NCBI GenBank assembly: GCA_964651475.1
Contig: CAZYXV010000003.1
Location: 133,554-197,553 of the forward strand
Source of the DNA: JBGSMF01 sp964651475
GTDB taxonomy: Bacteria; Chloroflexota; Anaerolineae; Fen-1058
Reading direction: 5' to 3'
DNA length: 64,000 bases
The notes beneath the pieces are model-generated. The model was not told where the DNA came from and searched no databases. It saw nothing but the letters and a program-made list of their open reading frames with translations. This document shows, piece by piece, positions 18,450 through 29,235 of this stretch (position 1 is its first letter; every line of letters begins with the position of its first letter). Position numbers and translations under genes: made by a program.

Positions 18450-19700
18450 CTATTCCCTCAATGCCGGGTTGAATACCTGGTCAAGCCCTGTATTCATCAA
18501 GTTCATCGAGAATGCAATCAGGGCGATGACGACGATCACGGGAAAATACGCCCACCATTTTCCCAGGATGTGCGCCTGGTAAATCATTGCCCAGTTCATC
18601 ATTAACCCCAAAGTTGGCACCTCAGTCGTTCGAGGTCCCAAACCCAGGATGGATAACCCGGCCTCCGTCAGAATCCCGATGGAAATTTGCAAAATCAGCG
18701 CCATCACAACATAAGAGGCAATGTAAGGCAGGATATCGGTGAGGATGATGTAAGCAATCGAGTGCCCGGATAATTTCGACAAATTGACATGATCGCGATT
18801 CCGCAGCGAAACCACTTGCGCCCGCACGGCCCTGGCCGTCCATATCCAGGAGGTGAACCCGATCACCACGGCGACGGTAAAGGGGCCGCGTTGTTCCTGC
18901 CCGATGCTGAAGGAGATCAGGATCAACAATACAAAAGAGGGGATGACGGTAAAGAGATTGGTGATAAACATAATGACGTCATCCACCAGGCCGCCGATAT
19001 AGCCTGCCAGCAATCCCAGCGTCAAACCGATCAAGGTGGCGGTGATACCGGCGACAAAACCAATCTGCAGCGATACGCGGGTGGCCGCAATCATCTCCGT
19101 CAACACATCCCTACCAAAGTTGTCGGTTCCAAGCGGCAACACCCGTACGTTTGGTACCTGGCCGATATTCACGTAATCAGATTGTGCGACAGAACTTGTC
19201 TCCTCCAGGGCACCCGTTTCCGCGTTTTTTACTGCAATGATCGCCCCCTCTGTTGATAAAAGTCCCTGGAGCGAGGCATTGAGCCGAATATAGTAATTTC
19301 GCTTGGCATTGGTCATCCCGGCAATATTCGCCTTGGGGTCATAATTGTTCTCCCACAGATTCAAGAGTTGTTCGGTATTGTTGATATCAATCTCGTTTTC
19401 AGGAATCCCGTCTGCCACAAGCCAATCCTTCAGGGCAAGGCGGTCATCGTTGCTCAACTTGCTGGCAATGCGCTTTGCAGCGGCATTATCCAGATTAAGT
19501 ATGTATTTAGTGGAACCAATGCTGTCATAAGCACTCACATAAATCCCCGGTGGAAAAAAAGTACCCTGAGCGATAATTGCCAATGGAGCGTCTCTTATGA
19601 TCATCGGATAAATGATCACAATCAACAGAATGGCCATAAAAATGGAAAAACCGACAACAAATTTACCGGAACGAAAAACTTGTTGGATGGTATGTTTCAT
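18450..19700 (-). CDS. ABC transporter permease (DppC-like) with large extracytoplasmic loop
   Basis: A 416-residue permease, much longer than the usual 280-300. One membrane helix near residues 15-33 is followed by about 150 hydrophilic residues, then the transport core starting at PLGTDNFGRDVLTEMIAATRVSL, which is the DppC/OppC entry motif. The EAA-like coupling loop is visible around HVNLSKLSGHS. The loop after helix 1 should face outside and may touch the binding protein. The gene lies between DppB-like and DppD-like genes. Confidence 0.9.
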   Translation of the reverse strand: MKHTIQQVFRSGKFVVGFSIFMAILLIVIIYPMIIRDAPLAIIAQGTFFPPGIYVSAYDSIGSTKYILNLDNAAAKRIASKLSNDDRLALKDWLVADGIPENEIDINNTEQLLNLWENNYDPKANIAGMTNAKRNYYIRLNASLQGLLSTEGAIIAVKNAETGALEETSSVAQSDYVNIGQVPNVRVLPLGTDNFGRDVLTEMIAATRVSLQIGFVAGITATLIGLTLGLLAGYIGGLVDDVIMFITNLFTVIPSFVLLILISFSIGQEQRGPFTVAVVIGFTSWIWTARAVRAQVVSLRNRDHVNLSKLSGHSIAYIILTDILPYIASYVVMALILQISIGILTEAGLSILGLGPRTTEVPTLGLMMNWAMIYQAHILGKWWAYFPVIVVIALIAFSMNLMNTGLDQVFNPALRE

Positions 19701-19733
19701 GACAGCACCCTTCCTACGTTCGCAGAGCGAACG

Positions 19734-20738
19734 TCAATCCGCCTGCGCCGCTTTGATGCGCGGGTCAATGACGCCGTAAAGGATTTCGATGGCAAAGTTT
19801 GCAATCAGTACCATCACCGTGACGATCAATGCGGAGGCTGAGATCAGCGGATAATCCCCTCCCATGACGGCGCTAAAGAGCGTGGTGCCAAGTCCTGGAT
19901 AACTAAAAATAGTCTCCGCCACCAACGCGCCGCCGACCATGGTGCCGATGGATAACGCCAGACCTGTTATTTGCGGAAGCATGGCATTCCGAAATACGTA
20001 ACCGACGATTTTTCGATCCGGGATTCCCAGGAACCGGCTGTATTTCACATAATCCGCGTTCAGCTCATAGATGGACATGGAACGCATGCCGATCGCCTGA
20101 CCGCCGATGGCGATCAACACGATTGACCAGAATGGCAATTGATAATGCACAATCACAGACCATATAAAATTCCAGCTAAAGTTGGGGATCAGGTCAAATC
20201 CATATCCCCCCGAGGTTGGAAACCATTCCAGGCCGACTCCAAAAATGACTAGCAGAATGACGGCCATGCCAAATGCCGGGAGGCTGCTGACAAAAATACT
20301 GATGGGCAAGAGCACTCTATCAAAGTTCCCCTTGAGATAAGCCGCCAACGCGCCCAGTGTGTTCCCGATCAACCAGCCGACAATGATCGCCGGAAACTGT
20401 AGACATATCGTCCACCAGATGGAAGCTCCCAGAACGGCCGCCACTGTTCTGGGATATTGGCTGAACGAGAAACCAAAATCACCCCGCACCACATTTCTCA
20501 CATAGATGAAAAATTGCTCGTATAGGGGTCTGTTGGTGCCAAACAGCTCCACGTATTGCTGATAAATCGCTTGGACTCCGGTCGCATTGCTCATACCTTG
20601 GGCAAACCTGGCTACGATGGCCGCCACAGGGTCTCCCGGCATTAGGCGGGGTAGGAGGAAATTCAGTATGAAGGCGAAAACAAAAGTGATCAGGAACCAA
20701 CCCAGTTTGTTGAGGAAATACTTGCGGTATCCTTTCAA
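19734..20738 (-). CDS. ABC transporter permease (DppB-like)
   Basis: A permease of 334 residues beginning LKGYRKYFLNKLGWFLITFVFAF, then FLLPRLMPGDPVAAI (the DppB proline-glycine motif), GFSFSQYPRTV, and the coupling loop YELNADYVKYSRFLGIP. I chose the TTG at 20738 because GGGAGGT lies six bases upstream; a TTG at 20759 without such a site is possible. It is followed 33 bp later by the DppC-like permease gene and preceded by the binding protein gene and a strong hairpin. Confidence 0.9.
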   Translation of the reverse strand: MKGYRKYFLNKLGWFLITFVFAFILNFLLPRLMPGDPVAAIVARFAQGMSNATGVQAIYQQYVELFGTNRPLYEQFFIYVRNVVRGDFGFSFSQYPRTVAAVLGASIWWTICLQFPAIIVGWLIGNTLGALAAYLKGNFDRVLLPISIFVSSLPAFGMAVILLVIFGVGLEWFPTSGGYGFDLIPNFSWNFIWSVIVHYQLPFWSIVLIAIGGQAIGMRSMSIYELNADYVKYSRFLGIPDRKIVGYVFRNAMLPQITGLALSIGTMVGGALVAETIFSYPGLGTTLFSAVMGGDYPLISASALIVTVMVLIANFAIEILYGVIDPRIKAAQAD

Positions 20739-20764
20739 CGCAGCACCTCCCGCTAACAATAGTC

Positions 20765-20798
20765 AACAGCCATGTTCCACATTTGGAACATGGCTGTT
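20765..20798. promoter_or_regulatory. Intra-operon hairpin between binding protein and permease genes
   Basis: AACAGCCATGTTCCA and TGGAACATGGCTGTT pair over 15 bp around a 4-base loop. In the direction of transcription (minus) no T-run follows, so it is more likely an mRNA-stabilising stem that raises binding protein levels than a terminator. A T-run is present on the plus side. Confidence 0.7.
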
Positions 20799-20814
20799 TT
20801 GAGTAGATTAGTGT

Positions 20815-22731
<1,917 letters not shown>

Positions 22732-22835
22732 TTTTATTCTCCTCTTTTTGATTTGGATATGAAAGAAATATAGACCTGCGCTCATTAGAATAGGACTTGC
22801 ATTAAACTTGCCCTATACCCACCTCCTTCTCACAA

Positions 22836-23828
22836 TCAACTTGATTGGCGAATGACCAACTCGGTCGGCAAAATAATCCGGCGAGGGGATGAATCTGGAT
22901 TTTCGATCACGTCAATGAGCGTCTCAACCGCGAGCGCGCCTGCTCTTTGGATGGGTTGGCGAACGGTGGTCAAAGGTGGCTCTGTGTGGTCCGCAAACGG
23001 CATATTGTCAAAGCCGACTACAGCCACATCTTCGGGGATACGCCGGCCGGCTTCGCGCAGGGCGCGCATCGCGCCAATCGCCATTGCATCGCTGGCGGCA
23101 AAGACAGCATCCGGCAACCTGGGCAACAACTGCCGCATGGCCTCGTAACCGCCCGCCTCGGAAAAGCTCCCATCGGCGATCAAACCAGGATCGGCAAGTC
23201 CCCACTCGCGCAAAGCCGCGCGGTAACCTTCCAGGCGGTCGAGGCCGGCGATCATACTTTGGGGGCCTGTGATCGTTGCGATTTGGCGCCGCCCTGCGCG
23301 AAGCAAATAATTCACTGCCTGCCGGGCGCTCTCTTGATTGTCCACATCAACATAGCTCAGTTCAGGATTGGAAGGGTGCCGCCCGATCATAATGAAATGC
23401 AAGTTGGATTCCAACAGCGATTCGATCAATGGATCGTCAATCATGCTGGAAGCCACAATCACGCCATCAATCAACCCATTGTACAAAATCTGATTGACCA
23501 TCTGGCGTTCATATTCAGGCTCGGCCAGCCAGAGCATAACCGTATGCTTGTTCGCATTGCAGGCTGAAGCCACACCCTGGATCAAAAGGGGGAAATACGG
23601 ATCGGTGAAGAGGCGAGACACTCCCATCGGAATCACCAGACCCAGCACATGTGTCCGACCGGCCACCAGGCTGCGCGCTGCCAGGTTGGGGTGATAGTTC
23701 AACTGGCGGATAATGGCCAAAACTTTTTCACGGGTCTTTTCACTTACGTGGGGGTCATCGTTAATCACCCGCGAGACGGTGGAACGCGACGTACTACTTA
23801 GTTTGGCGATTTCCTCAAGTGTTGCCAT
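22836..23828 (-). CDS. LacI-family transcriptional repressor
   Basis: A 330-residue regulator with an N-terminal helix-turn-helix (LEEIAKLSSTSRSTVSRVIN), the hinge helix LAARSLVAGRT, and a periplasmic-binding-like effector domain ending with VGFDNMPFADHTEPPLTTV. It is the first gene of the minus-strand sugar locus. A consensus promoter at 23983-24011 carries an overlapping LacI-type palindrome, and a second palindrome lies just before the start codon. Both are expected sites for autorepression and control of the transport genes behind it. The inducer is likely a mannoside or glucoside. Confidence 0.95.
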   Translation of the reverse strand: MATLEEIAKLSSTSRSTVSRVINDDPHVSEKTREKVLAIIRQLNYHPNLAARSLVAGRTHVLGLVIPMGVSRLFTDPYFPLLIQGVASACNANKHTVMLWLAEPEYERQMVNQILYNGLIDGVIVASSMIDDPLIESLLESNLHFIMIGRHPSNPELSYVDVDNQESARQAVNYLLRAGRRQIATITGPQSMIAGLDRLEGYRAALREWGLADPGLIADGSFSEAGGYEAMRQLLPRLPDAVFAASDAMAIGAMRALREAGRRIPEDVAVVGFDNMPFADHTEPPLTTVRQPIQRAGALAVETLIDVIENPDSSPRRIILPTELVIRQSS

Positions 23829-23840
23829 CCGAACCTTTTC

Positions 23841-23852
23841 GGGAGCGTTCCC
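23841..23852. promoter_or_regulatory. LacI-family operator, downstream copy
   Basis: GGGAGCGTTCCC, a CG-centred palindrome typical of LacI-family sites, lies 12 bp before the repressor start codon. It is the reverse complement of the core at 23969-23980. Confidence 0.8.
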
Positions 23853-23963
23853 AACAATTTCCGAAAAACATTCACTTTATGTAGCGAGGCGCTTGACCAC
23901 TTTCGAGTCGCAAAACGGACAACATGCATCAAGCAGGGTATTGATTCGAGAAAAACCGACCTT

Positions 23964-23985
23964 AATATGGGAACGCTCCCATATT
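23964..23985. promoter_or_regulatory. LacI-family operator overlapping the promoter
   Basis: AATATGGGAACGCTCCCATA followed by TT is a 22-bp palindrome broken only near its centre. It lies directly downstream of and partly under the -10 box, so a bound repressor would block the promoter. Confidence 0.88.
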
Positions 23986-24011
23986 ATAAGAAAAAAAATC
24001 GTTTTTGTCAA
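23983..24011 (-). promoter_or_regulatory. Consensus sigma-70 promoter for LacI and the sugar locus
   Basis: On the minus strand TTGACA (24006-24011) and TATAAT (23983-23988) match the housekeeping consensus exactly and are 17 bp apart. The transcript would have a leader of roughly 140 bases before the LacI gene. Confidence 0.88.
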
Positions 24012-24041
24012 GAGCCAAATTTTTGTTTTGAGGGCTCTGTA

Positions 24042-25451
24042 TCACCCTGAGTGGCCCAAGTTGCCGCGCGCCGCCGAGACTAGCGCGCCTAGCACCGCAA
24101 TGCCGCTTGCCACCCGAAAACTAGCGCCCACGCCATCAAAGAGCGCTGTGGCCGAACCACTGGCCTGCCCACGCGCTGCAACGGTTGTAAAAATCGCGCC
24201 GGCCAATCCAACGCCCAGCACCATGCCCACGTTGCGCGCGGTAGCCAAAATACCGGCGGCAATCCCCTGCCGGTGACGCGGCGCCGACCCCATCAGCGCG
24301 CTGGTGTTGGGTGAAATGAATATTCCCGTGCCCAGGCCGGCGACGGCAAGCCCGATCACGATGCTATGCGTGGAGGAGGTGGCCCCAAGCTGCGATAACA
24401 AGAACAGTCCCAACGCCAGAATCGCCATTCCCAGCGTGCCCAGCAGCCGAGAGCCGATTCGGTCAGATAGCGTTCCGCTGACTGGCGCGGCAATCGCCAT
24501 AATCAATGGTTGAGCGGTGAGAATCTGGCCAGCTTCGGCTATCCCCGAACCGCGCCCCTGGATTAGATAAAATGGCAACAAAAAGGTCACGCTGTAGAGA
24601 CAAATATAGTTCGCTAACGCGCTAGCAGTCGCGGCCGAAAAAAGGCGGCTGTGAAACAAGCTCATGTCAAGCATCGGATGCGGCGCGCGCCGCTCGATAA
24701 AAAAGAACGCGCTCAATAGCGCCACGCCCATCGCCAACAACGCCAAGGTGGCCGGCGCTGCCCAGCCCCACTCAGACCCACGATTCAATCCAAGCAGCAC
24801 TGCCACGAGTCCAGCTACAAAGGTGACAGCGCCAGGCAGATCAAATGGCTCAGCGTGTTCAGCCGGCGCATCGAGTGGGATAAAGCGCACGCTAAAAAAC
24901 AAGGCCAATAAGCCCACCGGCACATTGATATAAAAAACAGACCGCCATCCCAATTGCGCCGTGAGCCACCCGCCCAGCGACGGGCCAACAGTCAAACCCA
25001 GATAGGTCATTGTGGCTTGTAGCCCGAGCACCTGGCCGCGTTGGGCTGGCGGAAAGTTCTTGGTCAAAATTGCCGGCGAGTTGGCATACAGCATGGCCGC
25101 ACCAATGGCCTGAATTGCCCGAAACGTAATCAGCGCAGCAGGCGACCACGCCCATCCGCATAGCGCCGAGCTGAGCACAAACACCCAAAAGCCAGCTACG
25201 TACACCAGTTTGTGCCCACGCATATCACCCAGACGTCCCACACTAAGCAACAAACCGCTTACAACCAACAAGTAAATCGTTACTACCCATTGAATTGTAG
25301 CAACGTTGCTACCGTAGCTTTGCCGGACGATGGGCAAAACGACATTCACTACACTGCCATCCAATGCAGACATGAATGTGCCAGTGCCAACGGCGAACAA
25401 TATCCACCACTTGCGCCCCAATCCAGTCTCTACAATATCCACGTTGTTCAT
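24042..25451 (-). CDS. MFS multidrug efflux transporter (DHA2/EmrB type)
   Basis: A 469-residue carrier with 14 predicted helices. Visible motifs are FMSALDGSVVNVVLP (motif D1 of DHA2 pumps), GRLGDMRGHKLVY (motif A) and GPSLGGWL (motif C of drug-H+ antiporters). It should export hydrophobic compounds using the proton gradient. ATG at 25451 with GGGAA upstream was chosen over a start 30 codons further out. It ends close to the LacI promoter and transcribes in the same direction, but it seems an independent unit. Confidence 0.9.
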   Translation of the reverse strand: MNNVDIVETGLGRKWWILFAVGTGTFMSALDGSVVNVVLPIVRQSYGSNVATIQWVVTIYLLVVSGLLLSVGRLGDMRGHKLVYVAGFWVFVLSSALCGWAWSPAALITFRAIQAIGAAMLYANSPAILTKNFPPAQRGQVLGLQATMTYLGLTVGPSLGGWLTAQLGWRSVFYINVPVGLLALFFSVRFIPLDAPAEHAEPFDLPGAVTFVAGLVAVLLGLNRGSEWGWAAPATLALLAMGVALLSAFFFIERRAPHPMLDMSLFHSRLFSAATASALANYICLYSVTFLLPFYLIQGRGSGIAEAGQILTAQPLIMAIAAPVSGTLSDRIGSRLLGTLGMAILALGLFLLSQLGATSSTHSIVIGLAVAGLGTGIFISPNTSALMGSAPRHRQGIAAGILATARNVGMVLGVGLAGAIFTTVAARGQASGSATALFDGVGASFRVASGIAVLGALVSAARGNLGHSG

Positions 25452-25881
25452 TGTTCCCTTTTCATAACCAGTGTGCAATTTGCATCGCGTCATAGATTTC
25501 CAGAATGACGCGCAAGGAACGATCTCTGAATCTTGACACATTTAACGAATTTCGTCACGCAGTCTCAGTAGATGCAGAATCTCGTTCGTAGTAACCGCTT
25601 TAGCGGTTCTTTCGACGGCTAAAGCCGTTACTACAAACCCAAAATTGGATCTGCTGAGTCTATCCGTGTTTCACTCAAGCCCGGGATGCGCGGCCACGAT
25701 CATCGTTTCGACCATGTCACTCGAACGGGGACGCAGACACAAAGCGCGCAGATTTTCGCAGATAAAAGCCAAAGTCGGATGCGCTATCCAATGTGTGCAA
25801 TGCATTGCTCACAGATCGCGTGTTGTACTATCCGGCTCCCGCTCAAAACGGCATCCTGCCAAGATGGCGCAAAAACCAGGT
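25452..25881. other. Intergenic region with palindromic repeats
   Basis: No gene was found. The left part holds the paired palindromes at 25588-25634. Further right, words such as GACGCAGACACAAAGCGCG and CAGATTTTCGCAGATAAA look like worn-out dispersed repeats. Confidence 0.5.
25588..25634. repeat. Double palindrome, GTAGTAAC ... GTTACTAC
   Basis: Two hairpins, AACCGCTTTAGCGGTT (25593-25608) and ACGGCTAAAGCCGT (25615-25628), are enclosed by the inverted outer words GTAGTAAC and GTTACTAC. The layout is the same as the unit of the large array at 52667-53100 (GTAGT, then a stem interrupted by CTTTAG). Confidence 0.85.
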
Positions 25882-27516
25882 TTACGGATACAGCGCGATA
25901 TACTGCACCGTGCCGCTCCCATTGTTGGCAACCCACAAGCGACGACCATCAAAGGCCAACGCCGCCGGGCGCGAGCCGACCGAGATGGTCTGCTCGATCT
26001 CGCCGCTGTCTGGATCAATCGCCTGCACGGTGTCCAGATCAGCATTGGCCATCCACACCAGCTTGCCGTCATAGGCCAGCGCCGAGGCCGCGCCGCCGGT
26101 CTCTATCGTGTGCACTACCTCGTTAGTCGCCAGGTCATACGCCATCACTGCCCACGCCGCTATCCACAGCCGCGCGCCATCGCTCGCCATCGGGCCAGGC
26201 GGCACATCCACGTATGTATCCCGATACTTGCCTGTGACTGGATCAAAGGCGGTGATAGCTCCCTCGTCGGTCCCGACCCACATCCACGCGCCGTCAAACA
26301 ACATGTATCGAGGCAGCCAGCCTACCGTTTGCGACATCACCACGCGAGCGGTCGCCACGTCCACAGCCCGCACGGTATCATCGCCCGCCGCGGCCCACAC
26401 TTGCTTATGTACTGGATCGTAGGCCAATGCCGCCCCGGTCATACATTCCGGGCAGGCCCCCAGGTTGAGCGGTGGAGCTGTCCAGCCTGTGTCCGGTTCA
26501 ATGGACTGCACGCTGCCCAGCTTGCCCAACAACACCCACAATCGCTGGCCGTCGAAAACCAGATTGTCCGCCGTGTCGCCCGGCGTCTCTGCCGGGCAGC
26601 GCCCCACGCGAATCGGCACGCCCATCTCGCCGGTCTCTGGATCAATCGCAAGCACCATGTTGCCATACGGGTCTTGGGCATCCGTGTGCAAAACCCACAT
26701 CCGCCGCCCATCGTAGGCCAGCGCCGCCGGATGTGCGCCAACCGCAAAGACAGTCGTGTGCCAGTTCAATGCCGGCGGCAACGCGGTGATGACTGCGGTT
26801 GCAGTGACGGCAAGCGGGCTAAAGAGTTGCCCCCACGTGCGCAGATTCACGATTCCATTTGCCTCCAGTCCATTGGCTGATTGAAAACGCTGTACTGCGG
26901 ATTGAGTCTGTGTCCTATAAGCGCCGGATTCCCACTCTGGGCCGCCGGGGGTCAGGTAGCCCAGTGATGCTAACCGAAAGTGCAAGAACTGGTCATCGCA
27001 CAATAGCAAGGTAGAGTTGATGGACAGGTCGTGGCCTGGAAAGGGCAATGGCAACACGTAACGCACAGCCTGCTCACTCCACAGCCGTTCTCGCGTCACC
27101 GCGTCAACAATCCCATCCGCCGGCAGACGATTGAGGTGCTGAAAATGCTGCACAGCGGCTTGGGTTTGTGCGCCAAAGATGCCATCCAACGCGCCAACTT
27201 CGGCGTAGCCCAAATCGCTCATGCGCTGCTGCACATGCAAGACATCCGCGCCATGCAAAGGCGGGTCTTGGAACGAAAGCGTTCGCGCGACGGGCGTGGG
27301 GGTATTGGTAGATATTGGGGCCTGGGCAGGCACGCACGTCGGCTGCGACGCGGGGATTGTTACAGGTGCAACAGTCGCCAGCGTGGCGATAGCCGGTATG
27401 GATGTGGTCACAACCGGTGTTGGGGCGGATAAAGAACCGCAAGCGCTCATAGTCCAAACCGCGCTCAGCAAAAGCGCCAACCTGACCAGACCAGCGTTGC
27501 GTACGCGCTGAAGCAT
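25882..27516 (-). CDS. Lipoprotein with two peptidoglycan-binding domains and a beta-propeller
   Basis: A 544-residue protein with a signal peptide ending MSACGS (lipobox-like, Cys 25), then a Thr/Pro-rich linker. Two PG_binding_1 domains follow: VQQRMSDLGYAEVGALDGIFG with AVQHFQHLNRLPADGIV, and FRLASLGYLTPGG with AVQRFQSANGLEANGIV. From about residue 250 there are six or more repeats of the type PAALAYDGRRMWV / VQAIDPDSGEIEQTISVG, as in YVTN-type propellers. It is probably anchored outside the cytoplasmic membrane and contacts the cell wall. The ligand of the propeller is unknown. Confidence 0.85.
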   Translation of the reverse strand: MLQRVRNAGLVRLALLLSAVWTMSACGSLSAPTPVVTTSIPAIATLATVAPVTIPASQPTCVPAQAPISTNTPTPVARTLSFQDPPLHGADVLHVQQRMSDLGYAEVGALDGIFGAQTQAAVQHFQHLNRLPADGIVDAVTRERLWSEQAVRYVLPLPFPGHDLSINSTLLLCDDQFLHFRLASLGYLTPGGPEWESGAYRTQTQSAVQRFQSANGLEANGIVNLRTWGQLFSPLAVTATAVITALPPALNWHTTVFAVGAHPAALAYDGRRMWVLHTDAQDPYGNMVLAIDPETGEMGVPIRVGRCPAETPGDTADNLVFDGQRLWVLLGKLGSVQSIEPDTGWTAPPLNLGACPECMTGAALAYDPVHKQVWAAAGDDTVRAVDVATARVVMSQTVGWLPRYMLFDGAWMWVGTDEGAITAFDPVTGKYRDTYVDVPPGPMASDGARLWIAAWAVMAYDLATNEVVHTIETGGAASALAYDGKLVWMANADLDTVQAIDPDSGEIEQTISVGSRPAALAFDGRRLWVANNGSGTVQYIALYP

Positions 27517-27595
27517 AGCTTACCCATTATCACACTGCTTATCCAAACAAAAATCCTTCCTGGAGCTCAACCAGCAGATGGGGAGGCGGCGCGCA

Positions 27596-28708
27596 TCACC
27601 CGTGATACAACCCTGCCCGACGCAAGCGTTGCAGCAGCGAAGAGCGCCGGCGATACTGTCCACACAAGTGATTCACACGTTCCTGGAAAACTTGGTCCTG
27701 ATGCTGATGCACCGCCAACTCGTGCAACTTGCCCAGTAGCCGCGTCGCTTCATCGTATCCCTTGGCCGTGTACAGTTGAATCTGCTCCTCAACCGCTTGC
27801 CACATTTCGGCCTCGCGGTGCGCCAGTTCTTCCATCTCCCTGATGCGTTTCGCCTCAGCTTCCTGCGCGCGCCGTTGGGCTTGGCGCTCGCGTTCTTGTT
27901 CGGCCTCGGTTTCCAGTTGTTCGATGGTGCGACGTGGTTTTTCGTCGCGCTGCGGAACACCCGTCATTTTGTTCAAGCGCTGGTTTAGCTCAACGGACAG
28001 GTGCGGCTCGCCCTGCGCCAAACGCATCAAGAATGCCTCGCACTCTTGGCGTGATAGCTGCGCAATGGCCTGGCGCACATCCACTTCCTCCCTGGCCGGT
28101 GGACGGCTCGACTTGGCCGCCACTTGAATCAGATGCTCGTCTACCTCGAACACATCCACGAATGCCTGCAATGCTGGCGAGAGCTTGTGCAAGCCGGGCG
28201 GCACAGGCGGTTCGAGCTCCGTCTCGCCGGCATACTCGCCTTCCAGATCGACGGCCTTGAGCCAGGCCAGATACAGCACGCGATAATCCTGATTCAAAAT
28301 CTCTTCACGCAGTCCGACTAGCCTATCCAAAATTCCTTCACCATCAATCCAACCACCGCCCTCTTCTTCGTGCAGATCAATATTCAAAACCACGTAATCC
28401 CCCACAGCCGCAAAGGACACGCGGTCCTCGACGCCATACGGCTGCACCGCTTGCAAATCTATCAGCGCTTTGGGGAAGCGAAACATCAACTGCCGATCCC
28501 CCCAGTTCGCCAGGTAGAGCATGGCATCATAGTGCTTGGCCAGCAGTTCCTCTGGAGCACGACGAAGCCCACCCCCAAAGCTATAGGTAAATGTAGCTCG
28601 CCGGGGATGTGGATACACACGACTCGAGAGACTGGCAACAGCCTCTTGTTCCTCGGGCGTCAATGGCCGATCAATCGCTTGAAATTCGTAATACTGATAT
28701 TCGCTCAT
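27596..28708 (-). CDS. Conserved hypothetical protein with long charged coiled coil
   Basis: A 370-residue soluble protein. The N-terminal half (MSEYQYYEFQAIDRPLT, then LLAKHYDAMLYLANWGDRQLMFR) belongs to a family often found in Chloroflexota and cyanobacterial-type genomes near SWIM zinc-finger genes. I know no function for it, and no SWIM gene is visible here. Residues about 265-320 are rich in Glu, Arg, Gln and Ala and should form a coiled coil. The gene stands alone between two minus-strand units. Confidence 0.7.
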   Translation of the reverse strand: MSEYQYYEFQAIDRPLTPEEQEAVASLSSRVYPHPRRATFTYSFGGGLRRAPEELLAKHYDAMLYLANWGDRQLMFRFPKALIDLQAVQPYGVEDRVSFAAVGDYVVLNIDLHEEEGGGWIDGEGILDRLVGLREEILNQDYRVLYLAWLKAVDLEGEYAGETELEPPVPPGLHKLSPALQAFVDVFEVDEHLIQVAAKSSRPPAREEVDVRQAIAQLSRQECEAFLMRLAQGEPHLSVELNQRLNKMTGVPQRDEKPRRTIEQLETEAEQERERQAQRRAQEAEAKRIREMEELAHREAEMWQAVEEQIQLYTAKGYDEATRLLGKLHELAVHQHQDQVFQERVNHLCGQYRRRSSLLQRLRRAGLYHG

Positions 28709-28740
28709 TATAACATCTTCTCCATTGTATCACACAGCCC

Positions 28741-28779
28741 AAAACAAAACCATCCCGCTCTCATTTGAGAAGCGGGATG
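28741..28779 (-). terminator. Rho-independent terminator behind the glyoxalase remnant
   Basis: On the minus strand a stem CATCCCGCT/AGCGGGATG with the inner CTC/GAG pairing (28751-28779) is followed by GGTTTTGTTTTG. It lies about 40 bp behind the pseudogene at 28820-29038. Confidence 0.75.
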
Positions 28780-28819
28780 CTGCCTCAGCTATTCCTTCCT
28801 GGCCTGCCCCATGGCCGTG

Positions 28820-29038
28820 CTAATGCCCAGCCCGGCAAACTGGGCGTAATCCGCATCCCCATGGCTGTTCCTGGACCGCGCGGATAAATTCAACATCCGC
28901 TTGCTTCAACCTCTGGTAAACCGTCTCGATATCATCCGTTTCAAAATATAATTCTCCATTGTGTGCTTTCTTAGCAACCGGGTATTGCGCCGCGTCGCAC
29001 TCCAGATTCTCCTTTCCAGTTATTCTCCGGAAGAAGGA
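28820..29038 (-). pseudogene. Glyoxalase/VOC-family remnant
   Basis: Reading minus from 29038 gives a VOC-like stretch: SFFRRITGKENLECDAAQY, then AKKAHNGELYFETDDIETVY and RLKQADVEFI up to QEQPWG. The frame is preceded directly by an in-frame TAA, and after QPWG the expected metal-site segment (DPDGH type) is missing because the frame turns into CGLRPVCRAGH and stops. About 60 of some 120 residues survive. It once encoded a glyoxalase or bleomycin-resistance-like protein; a terminator still follows it. Confidence 0.75.
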
Positions 29039-29235
29039 TTATTGTACCACACTATCTCACCTCTATCATTTGATCCCACCCTCCACAGTCCTCATTATGT
29101 ACTCTGGCAACAACAGTGATATAATCAAGCCAACGGCCAGCAAAAACACTCTTGTTGCAAAGAACACGCAGAGGAACACCAAGGGAGAAAGAAACTCTTA
29201 ATCTCTGTGGTCTGTATTAGCGGGAGGGAAGATAT
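29039..29235 (+). promoter_or_regulatory. Upstream region of octaheme cytochrome operon
   Basis: The words GTGATATAATC (near 29119) could be a -10 box, but no good -35 was found. A fragment of the ACAC-GAAGG repeat lies near 29160-29190. The ribosome site GGGAGGGAAG precedes the cytochrome ATG. Confidence 0.35.

Noticed and set aside
22800..22835. Orphan AAGGAGGTG ribosome site behind the LacI gene
   Set aside because: It is followed only by frames of a few codons; no real small gene could be supported.
28800..29040. Functional glyoxalase gene
   Set aside because: The frame is broken before the metal-binding segment and preceded by a stop codon.
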